64,000 nt of DNA from contig JBBHKE010003572.1 of assembly GCA_037447655.1 (NCBI GenBank), forward strand, positions 242,860 to 306,859, written 5' to 3'. Numbering within the stretch: the stretch's first letter is position 1; the number at the start of each line of letters is the position of its first letter. Under the pieces are notes generated by a model. That model ran no database searches, was not told where the DNA came from, and was given only the letters and a program-made list of their open reading frames with translations. The stretch is from Zygnema cylindricum (Eukaryota; Streptophyta; Zygnematophyceae; Zygnematales; Zygnemataceae). The position numbers and the translations under genes were made by a program. Of the stretch, positions 10,641-22,182 are shown one piece after another.

Positions 10641-11682
10641 TTTTACCGGCTGTAAAAGAAAAAAACTAATACCTGGAAAAAACTGAAATACGTGTTGTTA
10701 ATTTGACTAGTCTGGACAACAGTAAACATTGACATTAATTTTCAATATCCTATTGCTATCTTCCCTCATGCCTAAAACAAAACAAACAAAAAAAAAAAAA
10801 AAAACTGCGAATCCAAATAACCTGTAGCTTACCTTCAACTCAACACTTCCATTTTTCGAACAATTTACAATTTGCAATCGATCGCCACATGTTTTTGAAT
10901 TAAGGAAAGAAAAAGAATAATTAGAACAATCATTTTTTGGATTACTTCCTTTGTTTTGTCCCGATTCCAGTTTCAATTTTATCTCGTCAACTGATCTAGA
11001 ATTTACATAGAAACAGTTTTGCTGTGAGAGTGGTCTCATAATTATGTCAGAAAAAACAACCATTCTATTATCATTAAAACTATTGTTATTATTAATATTG
11101 AATATTACCATTTCCTAACTTAAATTTTATCACATTATGTCCTAAGTATCTGATTCCAGCTCGCACTAAAAAAGGTTTATGGAATTAAATCAAGGAAACA
11201 AAGAGCCTACAAATATCTTTTTTCAGCTATATAAATTAAAAAACGCGAGAAAAAATTCACCAATTCTAAAAAAAAAGTTTTTTCTCTGCTGCATATGAAA
11301 AAGAGAGAAAGAAAGGGCCGCAATGTAAATAAAAATGTAGAAGTGGTAACCAAAAAGTAATAATATATAAAGCTAATGAAGTGATAATGGAAGAAATTCA
11401 GCTTTACTTATATTGCTTTACTTGGAGAAGAAATTTATGAAAAAAATTGAGGAGAAATTAGCAACGGTGAAGTCGTCGAAGAAGAATAAGAAAAATAATT
11501 TTAACAAAACATCAGGACAAGGACAAGGACCGAATGACAATCTACGAACCCACAATTGTAGTACCAAACGTCAAACTTCCAAAGTAGGACGTTAATAATA
11601 CATTTCCGTACCGCCGGCACAATGTAATGTTTCGAAACCGGTCGAGTAACTTCCGCAGTACACCCTTAACGATACATTTTGT
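10641..11682. other. spacer between the two duplicated segments
   Basis: AT-rich DNA with a poly-A run at 10790-10804. A 134-codon minus-strand ORF (10707-11111) is Asn- and Phe-rich with no recognisable domain, and I do not call it. From about 11600 a short CGTACCGCC...AATG unit repeats the motif that starts each duplicated segment. Confidence 0.5.
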
Positions 11683-12663
11683 CGTACCGCCAACAAAATG
11701 TATCGTTTGGAAACCGCAAAAAGTTCCGTCGATGCTAGATCACATCACGCCAAACTGTCGAGAAACAAATGTCGACCCTATAACGTACAATATCGTACTT
11801 TACATATTGGCTTGAAATTTGGATTCCCAAACGCAACTGTCAGAGCGACTATTGCTATCGCGTCACACCATGCCACGTTGTTTTCTCAAAATCCATACAG
11901 GTAGGGTTCCGTGCAGAACCATAATTACAGTGATAGCGTCACGTAAAATGTTTGTACATACGTGGTATAGTACTATCGCATTACACATGGAACTGTACTA
12001 AAACGAAAGGCCCTTAGGCAACCAAAGGGCAAAGCACCGGGTCGCCCGCGACTATTATTTTTCTTTGGCGTTAATTAAGGTGCCGTACAAAATAGCGTAA
12101 AGAGCGAAAGTACAATAAAAAAATCTTAATTAGCATCAATTAGTCACTGTAAATTTTCTTCAACCCTATTTAAAATTTGACACTAATAACGATTCGCGGT
12201 GTAGACGTGTAAAATATGTAAATTTGCAAATAAAAGATGCGGTCCACGGCGCACGAGCCATGACAACCTGCCAATTGGCAAAGGCCTGGGCCGTACAGGG
12301 TGGACACAAATACACCGAAACGGACGAGAAAATCTTTGCCCGAAGATATCCTCTGACGCTATTTTTGACGTCAATTGACCTTCGCGGAAAAGACTTTCTG
12401 AAACGACATTGCGTTTAAAACATAGTGGCGCAATTCGAACAGTGATAAAGTACGCACAGAAAGATTTTAAAAATTTAATACTTTTATACGAATCTTAGAT
12501 TCTGCGCCTACGTGGTTCAATCGCAACAAATCGCGTAGGCGGTACTGTAGCTGACTTGCAGGTTCACACGAGCCTTGTCTTTCTCTCTCGTCGCGTTTCT
12601 GCGCCTTCCCCTTCCTCTGATTCGTCCTCTCTCGGTCCCTCCGATCGCCTCTGCTTCCCCTTC

Positions 12664-14095
12664 ATGGCCGCCAACGTCACACTGCCGCGGCTGGCGCTGG
12701 CCGGGCTGCTGCTTTTGGCGGCTATTGCTGGAAACTTCGTGGAAGCTTCCTCGCGTCGCCGGGCGTCCGATGTCGACGAGCTCATGCATCGGCCGGGCGA
12801 GACGGTACGTCACGTCACGGGATACGGTACGGAATGGTACGGATCGGAACTGACGGGGATGGGTATCACGGGACAGGCTGAATGATTTGGTTGAATTGTA
12901 CGGAACGAAAAGGTACGGGATGTTAAAAATGTACGGACATAAGAATGGTACGACATTCGAATGGTACGGAACAGGGTACTTACACCGAATGGAAAGGTAC
13001 GGGATTTCTGAATGGTACGGTGCCGTCCGGGAGAATCGTACGGAGACATTGATGACACGTCACGCGCCAGGAACAAAAAAAAAAAGTAGCGGGAAACGTG
13101 GCGAAAAATCGTGAGATTACTATTTTAACTTTTACGAAGTATAATGTGGAAGTGAAATATGGAAAATCGGAGTGGATAATTTAAAAATTGGAAAATTGGA
13201 AAATTGGGAAAACATGGAAAACATGAATTATGGAAACAGTTTCTCTTATTTTTCTTCAATGAAACATTGACATTAATTACGGAACATAGAAATGGTACTC
13301 AGTACAACACCGTGAATCGTTATTAGCCTTATGTACTCTATATCGGCACCCCAAAATTTTGACATTGATACCTTAAATATAATAAATTTCACTATTTAAG
13401 GACGTGGACCATAATCTGCCACGTCTCTGGCACTAAATTAGAATGAATGACGCTAATTTTTTCTTTACACTAATAATTTCTACACGCTAATAACGATTCA
13501 AGGTGTAGTTGTCGCCCCTAATGTGATAATATTTCTGACATTTGATAAATTGACAATGTTGGGAATAAACACTCAAGTACAACAAAAATCGGATTTTTAT
13601 GAAATGTGGTTTTTATACATCTAAAATTTATTTAATGTACAAATTTTAGTTGATTCCCAAAAATAAACAGAGGGAGGGGAGTGAGGAGGAGGGGGATGGG
13701 AGGGGGGAGGGGAGAGGGAGGGAGGTTGGGAAAAGAAAAGGTATATTCTTTATTTCAAGAATAGTGTGGATCATTATTTTCAGAAATTTGGAAGATAGAT
13801 CATGGAAACACTAAATACGAAAAATAAACAATATTTTTACGGAATTTACGGAACATGGAACACCAGACTCGTTTCAAGTCAGGCGAAGCACAAATTGAAA
13901 AAAAAAACTGAAAATGAGGGAAATTGGGGAAAATTTAAACTCTAATTGTGTACTCAAGAAAAATAAAACCAAGCTTGTAATATTCCTGACCCCCTTTTTT
14001 ATATAGCTATAATTATGTATATATATCATATATATATAATTATTTATATATACAATTATATATTATAGTTATAAAACATATAATATATATTATAG

Positions 14096-14146
<51 letters not shown>

Positions 14147-16971
14147 ATAATTTTTTTGCGGTTAAATGTAGATTTTTAGCATTGATATTTCAATGTGGGG
14201 TTTATTTTCCAATTGAATATTTTCCAAGTATGGATAGTCTTGTGGTATGGTTTTTTTCAGTGCGAATCTTGTTTTAGTATGCATTTCCAGTGCGTATTTT
14301 TCCCTTGTAAATAGAAATATTCTCAAAACTATCAATCCACACTCTCCACTTCCCTCCCTTCCCTCTGACTCTTCCCATCCCTTCCCCTCCCCCTCTCTCT
14401 TCCCCTCCTACTCTGGCTCTAGATTTTCCACTCCCTTCATTTTATTTCCCTTCTTCCCTCACTCTCCTTCACCTATCCCTCCTCCCCCGCCGTTTCCTTT
14501 TTTTTTTCTCCACTCCCCCCCTTTTGGTTTTTTTATCCAATTTTTTTTGTCCAAATTCTTTGATGAAAAAAAAATTCAATTAGAATCTGAAGTTTTTATA
14601 TTTGTTCTTTTATGTATTATTACTATTTTTTTTTACGAATAATTTTTATAATTTGTTGTGTTTTTAAACCCTGAAATCTGAAAACAAAAACCCAGTGAGG
14701 GAGAGGGAGAGGGAGAGGGAAAGGGGGAGAGAGAGCGAGAGAGAGAGCGAGAGAGAGAGAGCGAGAGAGAGAGCGAGAGAGAGAGAGAGCGAGAGAGAGA
14801 GAGAGAGGTAAAACATGAACCGATATCCGTGACGGTCGGCATATGCTCTGCATTTTTTGTACCAATAAAACGCCAATTCTAAGCAGTAAAAACTAGGGAG
14901 AGGGAGAATCATATAAACACAAAAACAGTTTTTAAAAAATTAGAAATTTAATTTTTGCAGGAGGAAAAACGAGCGCCCGGGTGTATTTTATTTATGGATG
15001 ATCGTCAATATAACCCAAAATCCGACGATTTGGAAAAATGGGGAGAGGAAGCCCCATTTTGGTTATTTTCTAGAGTCATAAATAGGTGACTACAAAATTT
15101 CTTCCCTCTTTTGTTTTTCTTTTGTTTTCCTTTTTTTTTTACCCTCTCCCTCTTTTTTTATACAAATGATACGGTACCTCTCCCTCTCCCGCTCCCTCTC
15201 CCGCTCCCTCTCCCTCTCTTCTTTTTATAGTTTTTATTGCTTAACATTGGCGTTTTATCGGTACAAAAAATGCAGAGCATATGCCGACCTTTACAGATAT
15301 CGGTTCATTTTGGGGAATGTGAAGGACTACGTGACAGAACCGTTACGTGCCGCTTCTTGGTACAAGGTTTGTTATGGTTTACCTTCTCTTTGTTTTTTTT
15401 TCATCTTCTTCTTTCCTTCTCCTTTTCCTTTGTCTTTGCCTTTTCCATTTCCTTTTTCTTTTCCTTTTCCTTCTCCTTTTTCTTTCCTTTTCCTTTTCTT
15501 GTCCCAGCCTTTCCTTTTTTTGGTGTCCTTTCCTTTCCTTTTCTGAACGAAAATTGCGAAACATTTTGGCTGTCAGGTCTTCTATGGTTCATATAGAGAA
15601 TTTGATTGTCAAGTAGCTAAAATTTTCCTTTCAATAACATATTGGATAACAAGTGCCTAAAAGTTTTTGTATGCAACAATATATTATATAATACATGGTT
15701 ATATTCGTAATTAAAGTCTTCCGCATGCAAGAAAACATCAAGTATCAAGCTTTCGTTTACAGATATTGATAATTACTAACATTACCAATATTAATTGCTT
15801 TAACTGTGAATAGAAGTTTGGGTTCTAAATGACCTTGAGTTAAAAAAGATCAAATTGAATGCAACTTTCATTCTTGCTCTTATTCATATTACTATTTTTT
15901 CTCTTTTTGCAGATCCTATTTCGCGAAAGCTCAACTTCAATGTTGTTGTCAATGGGTTTTTTTTATCGATTCAGACGCTTATTTCAAAATGAACGGCCAC
16001 GATTTGTCGATCGAATCGTGGTTACATCGAATCACTGAACCCACTTTTTTTGATTACCTTAAACCCTTAAATGTCAATATGACAACACAAACCTGGTTTC
16101 CGCAGCCTCCCAAAAAACTTTTAGAGTCGTCGGAAGATGAAGATGGTTTAATCGCTTTATTTCCAAGGAACGGAGATTGTACGGATGGTGCATGTGGAGG
16201 GAGAGGTCATTTTATGCCGGATGCTTTCTTTTACGAACCTGGACAAAATTTAAAATGCTATTGGGGGTTTATAAATGCGGGACAGTTCATGTTACGAAAC
16301 TCGACTTTAACACATCAGGTGAGAAATTATTATCATTTGTTTAAGGAAAGTAAACCGTGTATCGCTATTAACTTTAATGTTTCTTTTCGCCACTGAAATC
16401 AACTTTTCTACGTGCACTTGGAGACCACCAATCAGAAGGTAGAAACGTAACTTTCTGTCACAATCGAGAAGAGTGCACGGAGAAAAGAGAGTCTAAAGGC
16501 GGAAAAAAACATTAAAGCTAATAGTGGTATATAGTACATTATTCAATATGGAAAGGATGGTTGTGACAAATTGTATGTGAATCATTTGGTATGTCCAATG
16601 ACATGCATGGAACGACATATATCGAAAATTAGCAAATGGAGATTTAGGTGTGTCTTGATAGAAAATGGTGATGATTTCTGATTATAAACCATTTGGTTAT
16701 TTGTGATTAACAGTTTTTGGACGAATGGTTTAATGAACGAGACCCAAGATTCTACAATTTGCATCCTTGGGAGCAAAGGCGAGTTGGTAACATTGCATAC
16801 AAGTATAAGAAAAATATGATAATTGTTCCTTTTAGAGAATTGACTGGTCACACGGGTGAAAGAGTACGACATTATTGGAGAGCTGAGACCACGAGAAATA
16901 CAAGGCTAAGAGAAGTGATGGTTGGATTGTTAACGAAAACAGAAGCAGAACACGATAAAGAATTATCGTAG
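12664..16971 (+). CDS. glycosyltransferase-like type II membrane protein (GT-A fold, GT34-like), four exons
   Basis: The proposed join is 12664-12804, 15338-15366, 15913-16318 and 16714-16971: 277 aa with consistent phases (0, 2, 0) and GT-AG introns. Seen: an N-terminal hydrophobic signal anchor (residues about 10-26); WVFFIDSDAYF with the DSD of a DxD metal/nucleotide-sugar motif at 76-78; CYWGFINAGQFMLRN at 172-186; FLDEW at 193-197; HPWEQ at 209-213; GHTGERVRHYW at 237-247; sequons NMT and NST. A DxD preceded by hydrophobic residues and followed about 100 residues later by an N-A-G-x-F-x-x-R-N segment is the layout of nucleotide-diphospho-sugar transferases such as GT34, so I infer a Golgi/ER enzyme transferring a sugar; donor and acceptor are unknown. 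It is shorter than typical plant GT34 proteins. Exons 3 and 4 are the firmest parts and the microexon the weakest. The 5' exons are duplicated upstream (7148-7288, 10355-10383). Confidence 0.7.
13305..13508 (+). mobile_element. CACCG-TIR MITE, complete copy
   Basis: About 204 bp bounded by ACACCGTGAATCGTTATTAG and its near-inverse CTAATAACGATTCAAGGTGT, with no ORF. The interior (GGACGTGGACCATAATCTGCC and neighbours) is shared with 1976-2537 and, inverted, with 59733-59934. It lies in an intron-1 segment that is absent from duplication copy 1. Confidence 0.8.
14099..14144. repeat. (TA)n microsatellite in copy 2
   Basis: A short TA run matching the longer tract at 8075-8205 of duplication copy 1. 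Confidence 0.9.
14694..14890. repeat. (GA)n tract and inverted pre-exon sequence, copy 2
   Basis: Counterpart of 8749-8946. The GA tract (to 14808) is followed by a reverse-complement copy of the intron sequence that precedes microexon 2 at about 15230-15307. Confidence 0.75.
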
Positions 16972-17881
16972 GACGACCTCCAAAAAAATCTTTTATTTTT
17001 TTAGAAAAAGGCTGGGGATTAGAGCACTAATAGGTTGGCACTTTAGAGCTTGAGTAGCAATGATGGGCTTTTAAAGGCTTACACTTCTTGTCTCAAAAAA
17101 ACAACCAAAAAAAAAAGAAAGAGAAAATGGAAAAGGAAAAGGAAATGAAACGGAAAAGGGAAAGGAAAAGGTTAGGATTTTCTTCTCTTCAAAAAGGAAA
17201 AAGAAAAAAATATATTTACACTCGATGATGCAGTCTGTAAGGACTCCCTCTCTGGAGAAAAAAAGGGACAAGAAAAGGGGAAAAAAAAACCGGGGGCGGG
17301 GGGTGGGGGGGAGGGGAAGGGGAAAAAAAAAGATAGACAAAGTGAACTGAAGTGAAATTTCCAATATGAAAATCCATTTAAAAAGAGGAATTGTCATTAA
17401 AAAATATGATTTCTCATTGAAACATATGAGTTGTTATTGAAAAATGTCAAGTGTCATTTGAACATATGAATTGTTTTTGAAAAACATGAATTGTTAATGA
17501 AAAAACTTAACTGTTATTTTGAACTGCTTTTTTGAACTGTTATTGAAAACTTTTAACTGTTAATGAAATTTTTTAACTGTTATTGAAAAACATGAACTGT
17601 TAACAAGTGAGATGCGTTTGGGACTCATCCAAGAGATAAAAAAAAAATCATTTTATTAAACCCTAGAAAACCCTTAAAATTATTTAAGTTGTCACATAAT
17701 TTTAGACAGAATCCAGTGAGCTACTTATAATCTTTTCTTTTTATGTTTCCAGAAAACTCCACACACCGGTATACTATGCCGTAAATCTATATTAGAGGAA
17801 AAAAAAATAGCATGGAGTTTATGTTAATGTCATGAAACTTAATTCAAAAATAATTAATATGAAGTTTATATTAATGTTATT
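16972..17881. other. 3' flank of the glycosyltransferase-like gene
   Basis: Contains purine-rich DNA (17090-17340) and then about ten imperfect units of 25-35 bp built on TGAAAAACATGAATTGTTA (17400-17610). No ORF with a recognisable domain. The gene's 3' UTR presumably lies at the start of this interval, but no poly-A signal stands out. Confidence 0.5.
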
Positions 17882-17889
17882 AAAATTAT

Positions 17890-18687
17890 TAGTGTTGCGT
17901 ATCAGTAAAGATTTGCCAATAACCGATACAGGCCTTTTTTCGGGTAGCCGATAATCGATATATTGGTACGATATATCGATATCGGTGTTATCGCCGATAA
18001 TAACCGATATTTATCGGTTATTATCGGCGATAACAACGATATCGATAACTATCGGCGATATCTGTACAGACCGTACAGATAAATGTACGGCCAGTACACT
18101 CACCTGTACGTGTTATTCCCCGGACGCGCCGTGGACCCCTTTCCCCCCGATCTCGGTAAAAAATCGCAATGAATAAATATATATTTTTACTATTTTATAA
18201 AAAACTAATATTTCCTCAAATAAGTGCCCCTGAATCGTCAAAAGATGGTGGCAGTAGGTTGCAGTAAATGGCGGCAGTTTGGCAGATGTGCTCGTTTGAT
18301 ATATTTGTCAGTACGTATGTTTTTCGAAAAAGTTTGATTTAAAATTTTACAATGTAATTTAATTTGTTCGTTTCAATACTATAGTTTTAGAACTATAAAG
18401 TATTGTTTTAAATTTATTGACGTTTATGTGTTGTGTTGTCCGTAATAGATTTTAGTTAAACAGACGGAACAGATACATTATACGGCATACCACGCTATAT
18501 AAAGTAAATAACATAATACAAAATGTTATATTGTACTATTGTATGCATACTATATTTTTTAAAAGTTATCGCCGATATGGAATTTGTTGGTCTCTGACCG
18601 ATATATCGGGACCTCCATCCGTTTGATAACCGATAACTATCGGTATCAATGTTATTGCAATAAATTTTTAACTGATACACAACACTA
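17890..18687 (+). mobile_element. hAT-like non-autonomous element with perfect 8-bp TSD
   Basis: It starts TAGTGTTGCGTATCAG and ends CTGATACACAACACTA, an imperfect inverted repeat. It is flanked on both sides by the identical octamer AAAATTAT (17882-17889 and 18688-18695), the target duplication length of hAT transposases. The interior is rich in ATCGGTTATTATCGGCGATA palindromes and has no transposase ORF, so movement would need an enzyme from elsewhere. Confidence 0.9.
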
Positions 18688-18695
18688 AAAATTAT

Positions 18696-19896
18696 CATTC
18701 AGCTCCAAATGACGTGGCTGACGTGGGTTCTTTAACCCTTAAAAGAATTAGTCTTTCGAAAAACTCAATTAGTACTATCAAAGCTATTTAGTGTTTATTA
18801 ATTTTTCAGAAGTACCAGATTTGAATTAGTGCTTGTAGCGATGCACGGTGTAGTTTCAAAACATGTGAGAATAATTGAATAAAAAGGACTATAATGCAAA
18901 AAAGTCGATAAACACATATTAATTTTATATGGTAAGGATTGAAACCACACTAGTTTGTATGGAAAACAAAGAACAATATAGAATATCTTCCTACACAAGA
19001 TAGAGTTTACAGATATAACAATATACATACATAAATATATATTATTCTTACAATCATTTTTACTGGAATCTGGAATCCCTTAAAATTTTAAATTTTGACA
19101 TACATTCAAAGTTTCAAAAAGAGAAATACTTCCGTTAACTCAAAGTTTCTTTCTTAATTTCATAAGGTTTCACATTTGGGTTTTTCAAGATTTTTACACT
19201 AAATATCTATGGGAATTTTGAGAGGTTTTACTACAAATTTCTTAAAAGTTTTGGAGGAAATTTGACAGTTTCCCCATTTTTATTTTAGGATATTCATTCC
19301 CTCGATGAATACTTTAAAACAAAATATTTCTCTTGTTTACCATAAACAGTGTATACTCAAAACCAAAAACCAACAAAGCGTGGAGGAACTACAAAAAGAC
19401 AAAAGCAAGGAAAAACAAAGGAACATTGAACGGGGTGTCGGGGGCCAAGGGTAGGTGAAAGGGGAGGAGGGAAAGGGGGAAGAAGAGCAGAAAGAGGAGG
19501 GACATACAAGAGAGAGCGAAGTGACTTTAAATTTGTTTCTAAGGTCACCATTTGCTTTCCAAATAACACATTTTGGACAATTTGAGTCCACACTATATCA
19601 TGTGTACCACCGAAAGCCGCAATCTTTGATTCCTCATGTCCTCCTCCGTTGACCTTTGGCGTCCTGCCACTTGTCAATTTGTGGCTATTTTGGCGTAAGC
19701 CGCCAAAAAAGCCATTCTGGGCCGAAGGCGCTCACGCAAACCGTCTGTTTCCGTATATTCATAAAATGTCGTCCGTCCGATTTATCAGCGTGCAAAATGT
19801 TCCTTTCGGCCGTGGAACTCTGTCGTTTAAAGTAATTATAGCTCCGCGCACGTGTTAAGTATTTATCAAACCTCACATGCGTCATTTTGGTACAAA
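18696..19896. other. no gene recognised
   Basis: AT-rich DNA. A lone CACCG-family end (GATGCACGGTGTAG) lies at about 18839-18853. Short minus-strand ORFs at 19337-19677 arise from a purine-rich patch (19440-19520) and have no domain. Confidence 0.4.
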
Positions 19897-20889
19897 TTAG
19901 CGGTTTCTATATTATATTTTCTAGGTATGCAGGATGTAGAATAAAAAGAAGAAAAGAGGCACAAACAGTCTGCCTCGAACTCCACTCTCCAGCCCCCACA
20001 CTTGTCGCAGTCGCTGAAGCTGGAGAGGGAGGTAGAGCCATGGCTGTCTATGATGTTTGAAAGAGACAAGAAGGAGAAGGTAGTAGAGTTACCAAAAAGG
20101 TTTCACGGACCCAGGATTTGATCTTGGTACCTGCTGTCCGTGAAAGTAGGCGTTAGCGTTGTCCTATAGTCTAGGAACTGTGCAGTGATATATAGGATGT
20201 AATAACTATTTAAACATGTACACGTAGGAAATACCATTTAACTAGATGAACGGATTATAAGGCATAGATTCAGTTGTACTCCAGACAAAACAAATGTTAT
20301 GGACATTTGTTTTGACAGTGTGTATAAAAAGCCGACTTCGGATTGGACGGCCATGGTGCGAGCCGACATTGCGGAATGGTCGCTTTTGCAGTTTGCGGTC
20401 ACAGTCACACATAGTAACACATGGCAGCATCACACTAACTTGCAAAATCTCCAGGGAGCATCACAAAAAGTCCAGATGTGACTGGTGTCACCTTTATCGC
20501 CATGTCGTACAATGGTCGTATAGAAAGTACTCCGACACTTGTACTTTTCTGTTCTGCACAATCTTGTGATTGGTACCATACTTTAATAGAAGTGGGTTTA
20601 GTGAGGGATTTAGGAATTAAAAATTTTAGAGGAAGCCGCCTCTCTCTTTCTAAGGGCATATGTATTTATAGGCCATCTTTATCCATTGCTAATTAACAGC
20701 CTTGGGGAGCAAATTGCGTGATTCTTTTTGTGGTAGACTCAGGGGAGTCTTGCCTTCACTGGGTGAATTCCGGTCAGTGAGTTGAATTTCGATCAGTGAG
20801 TTGTTTGTCTTGGTGGCAATTCGAGTTGATTAAAGTGAAAAGGGTTTAGGCTATCCTAGAGGCTTTGCGTGAGCTGGCTATTTTGAGTA
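19897..20889 (+). repeat. copia-family LTR (5' LTR of the oldest gag remnant)
   Basis: It aligns with the LTRs at 23685 and 63085: TTTTCTAGG near the start, the AGCCATGGCT block, the conserved hairpin (TTTCACGGAC paired with GTCCGTGAAA, about 20102-20146), the GTACACGTAGG block and the GATTCTTTTTG...GGGAGTCTTGCC block near the end. The 5' edge is degenerate (no clean TGTTGA). It is followed by a gag start at about 20891. Confidence 0.75.
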
Positions 20890-20917
20890 CCATTGAGGTA
20901 TTTGAATTGCAGGTTTT

Positions 20918-22182
20918 GTTATTCTTTGGTATAAAATAGACCGCAGAAGCCACCCAAACTATCAAACAAAATGTTAAGCAAAGTTAGGCTAATGAACAAT
21001 CATTTGAAATGTATCCTCCATTTAACATACATTAACCAAGGTTTGATAGAATAATTAACATAAACAAACCTTAGGACAACAACTAAGGTTTGATGGAATA
21101 ATCAACATAAACCAACCTTAGGATAACATCTAAGGTTTGATGGAATAATCAACATAAACAAACCCTAGGACAAGTGTATAAACAATGCATATCAAACATA
21201 TATAAAATAACATAAATAAATAATAACAAGAGAGTGCAATCTCACATAAACATTAAATAAAGAAAAGTATATCAATAAATATATTTCACTCTTTGCATGA
21301 CCTAATCGATAACCCTAGAATACTACATATTTGGTCTTTACTTTTCTTAACCAGCATTGATGATTTTCCTAATGAAGCTCAAATCTATATATACATTTGT
21401 GAGCTGTCAACAAATCGCTACATGTCAAAATAACCAACGTAACCTCCACTAAGTAGTATTAAACCATGAGAACCTATTACGACAAATAATCCTAATTGTA
21501 AGTGCACGTTTGAGAGTTGACCAATCATAAGAGTACACTTGTCTGCAAGTACGACACTACATACACACAAATTAAACTGCGAAACCCTAAATGATCACCT
21601 AAATAAAAACTGTCATAATCAATACTAAATTATTAATACACATAAGACAAGACAATGTTGTTTCAAATATTTACACTGACGATCCGCAAAATCCGGTCGC
21701 TAAATGACAGCTTGCTTAGTCACTTGTGGACAATACCACGTAGTGAACCGACATCGCATATGTACGGTCCACTTAATAATACGTCATCAAAAATAATGCG
21801 ATCCCTTGAAAATATCGGCGGACACTTGCCGAAATGATATCGTACTTTCCAAATCTTTGCCGTACCGAAACGGTGTCCTTTGTAATAAATGCGTCTGGTC
21901 ACATTTTGTTTCGTACGGCCGACATACTCTTCAAAACATTTCAAATGTTTCAAATCGGATCATTTCGCGATCCGCCGTCACTTCCAACTACGCATATCGT
22001 ATTTTCGTACGCTTCTTCGCGTCACTTAATTTGTACTTGGTTACGTCTCAACCAATCAATGAAACCATGCGAACCTCTACGCTACACTTGGTGAACATGT
22101 ACGCACTAAAAATCGCGTACACACTAAACATCGTAAACGCACGAAACGACGAGTACGCACGACACTAAATCTTCAAAAACAA
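20918..22182. mobile_element. 1.27-kb insertion in the gag remnant, 8-bp direct repeats
   Basis: The gag reading is interrupted exactly between two copies of CAGGTTTT (20910-20917 and 22183-22190), a perfect 8-bp target duplication as made by hAT-type transposition. Convincing terminal inverted repeats are not visible (starts GTTATTCTTTGG, ends TCTTCAAAAACAA). The left half is AT-rich with a 3 x 47-bp array. The right half has a different composition, with many CGTAC words. Confidence 0.75.
21038..21178 (+). repeat. 47-bp tandem repeat, 3 units
   Basis: Units beginning AAGGTTTGATGGAATAATCA start at 21038, 21085 and 21132, a constant 47-bp period with a few substitutions. It lies inside the 20918-22182 insertion. 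Confidence 0.9.

Larger units (their letters stand above)
11683..15628 (+). repeat. segmental tandem duplication, copy 2
   Basis: Same-orientation copy of 5629-10640, lying directly upstream of exons 3-4 of the glycosyltransferase-like gene. It lacks the 5714-6018 MITE and most of the hexamer array. Relative to copy 1 it carries an extra segment at about 13092-13660 that includes a complete CACCG-TIR MITE (13305-13508). Confidence 0.85.

Noticed and set aside
10707-11111. 134-codon minus-strand ORF with a hydrophobic stretch
   Set aside because: The hydrophobic part comes from a poly-A/T run; no motif and no supporting context.
15276-15366. Longer version of exon 2 starting after TGCAG (91 nt)
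   Set aside because: It keeps phase with exon 1 but needs an exon 3 start at 15975 that would discard WVFFIDSD, the conserved DxD part; the 29-nt choice fits both sides and the family motif.
15338-15366. Reading LGNVKDYVTEPLRAASWYK across this block
   Set aside because: Open frame, but its end phase cannot join exon 3 in frame at any GT donor nearby.
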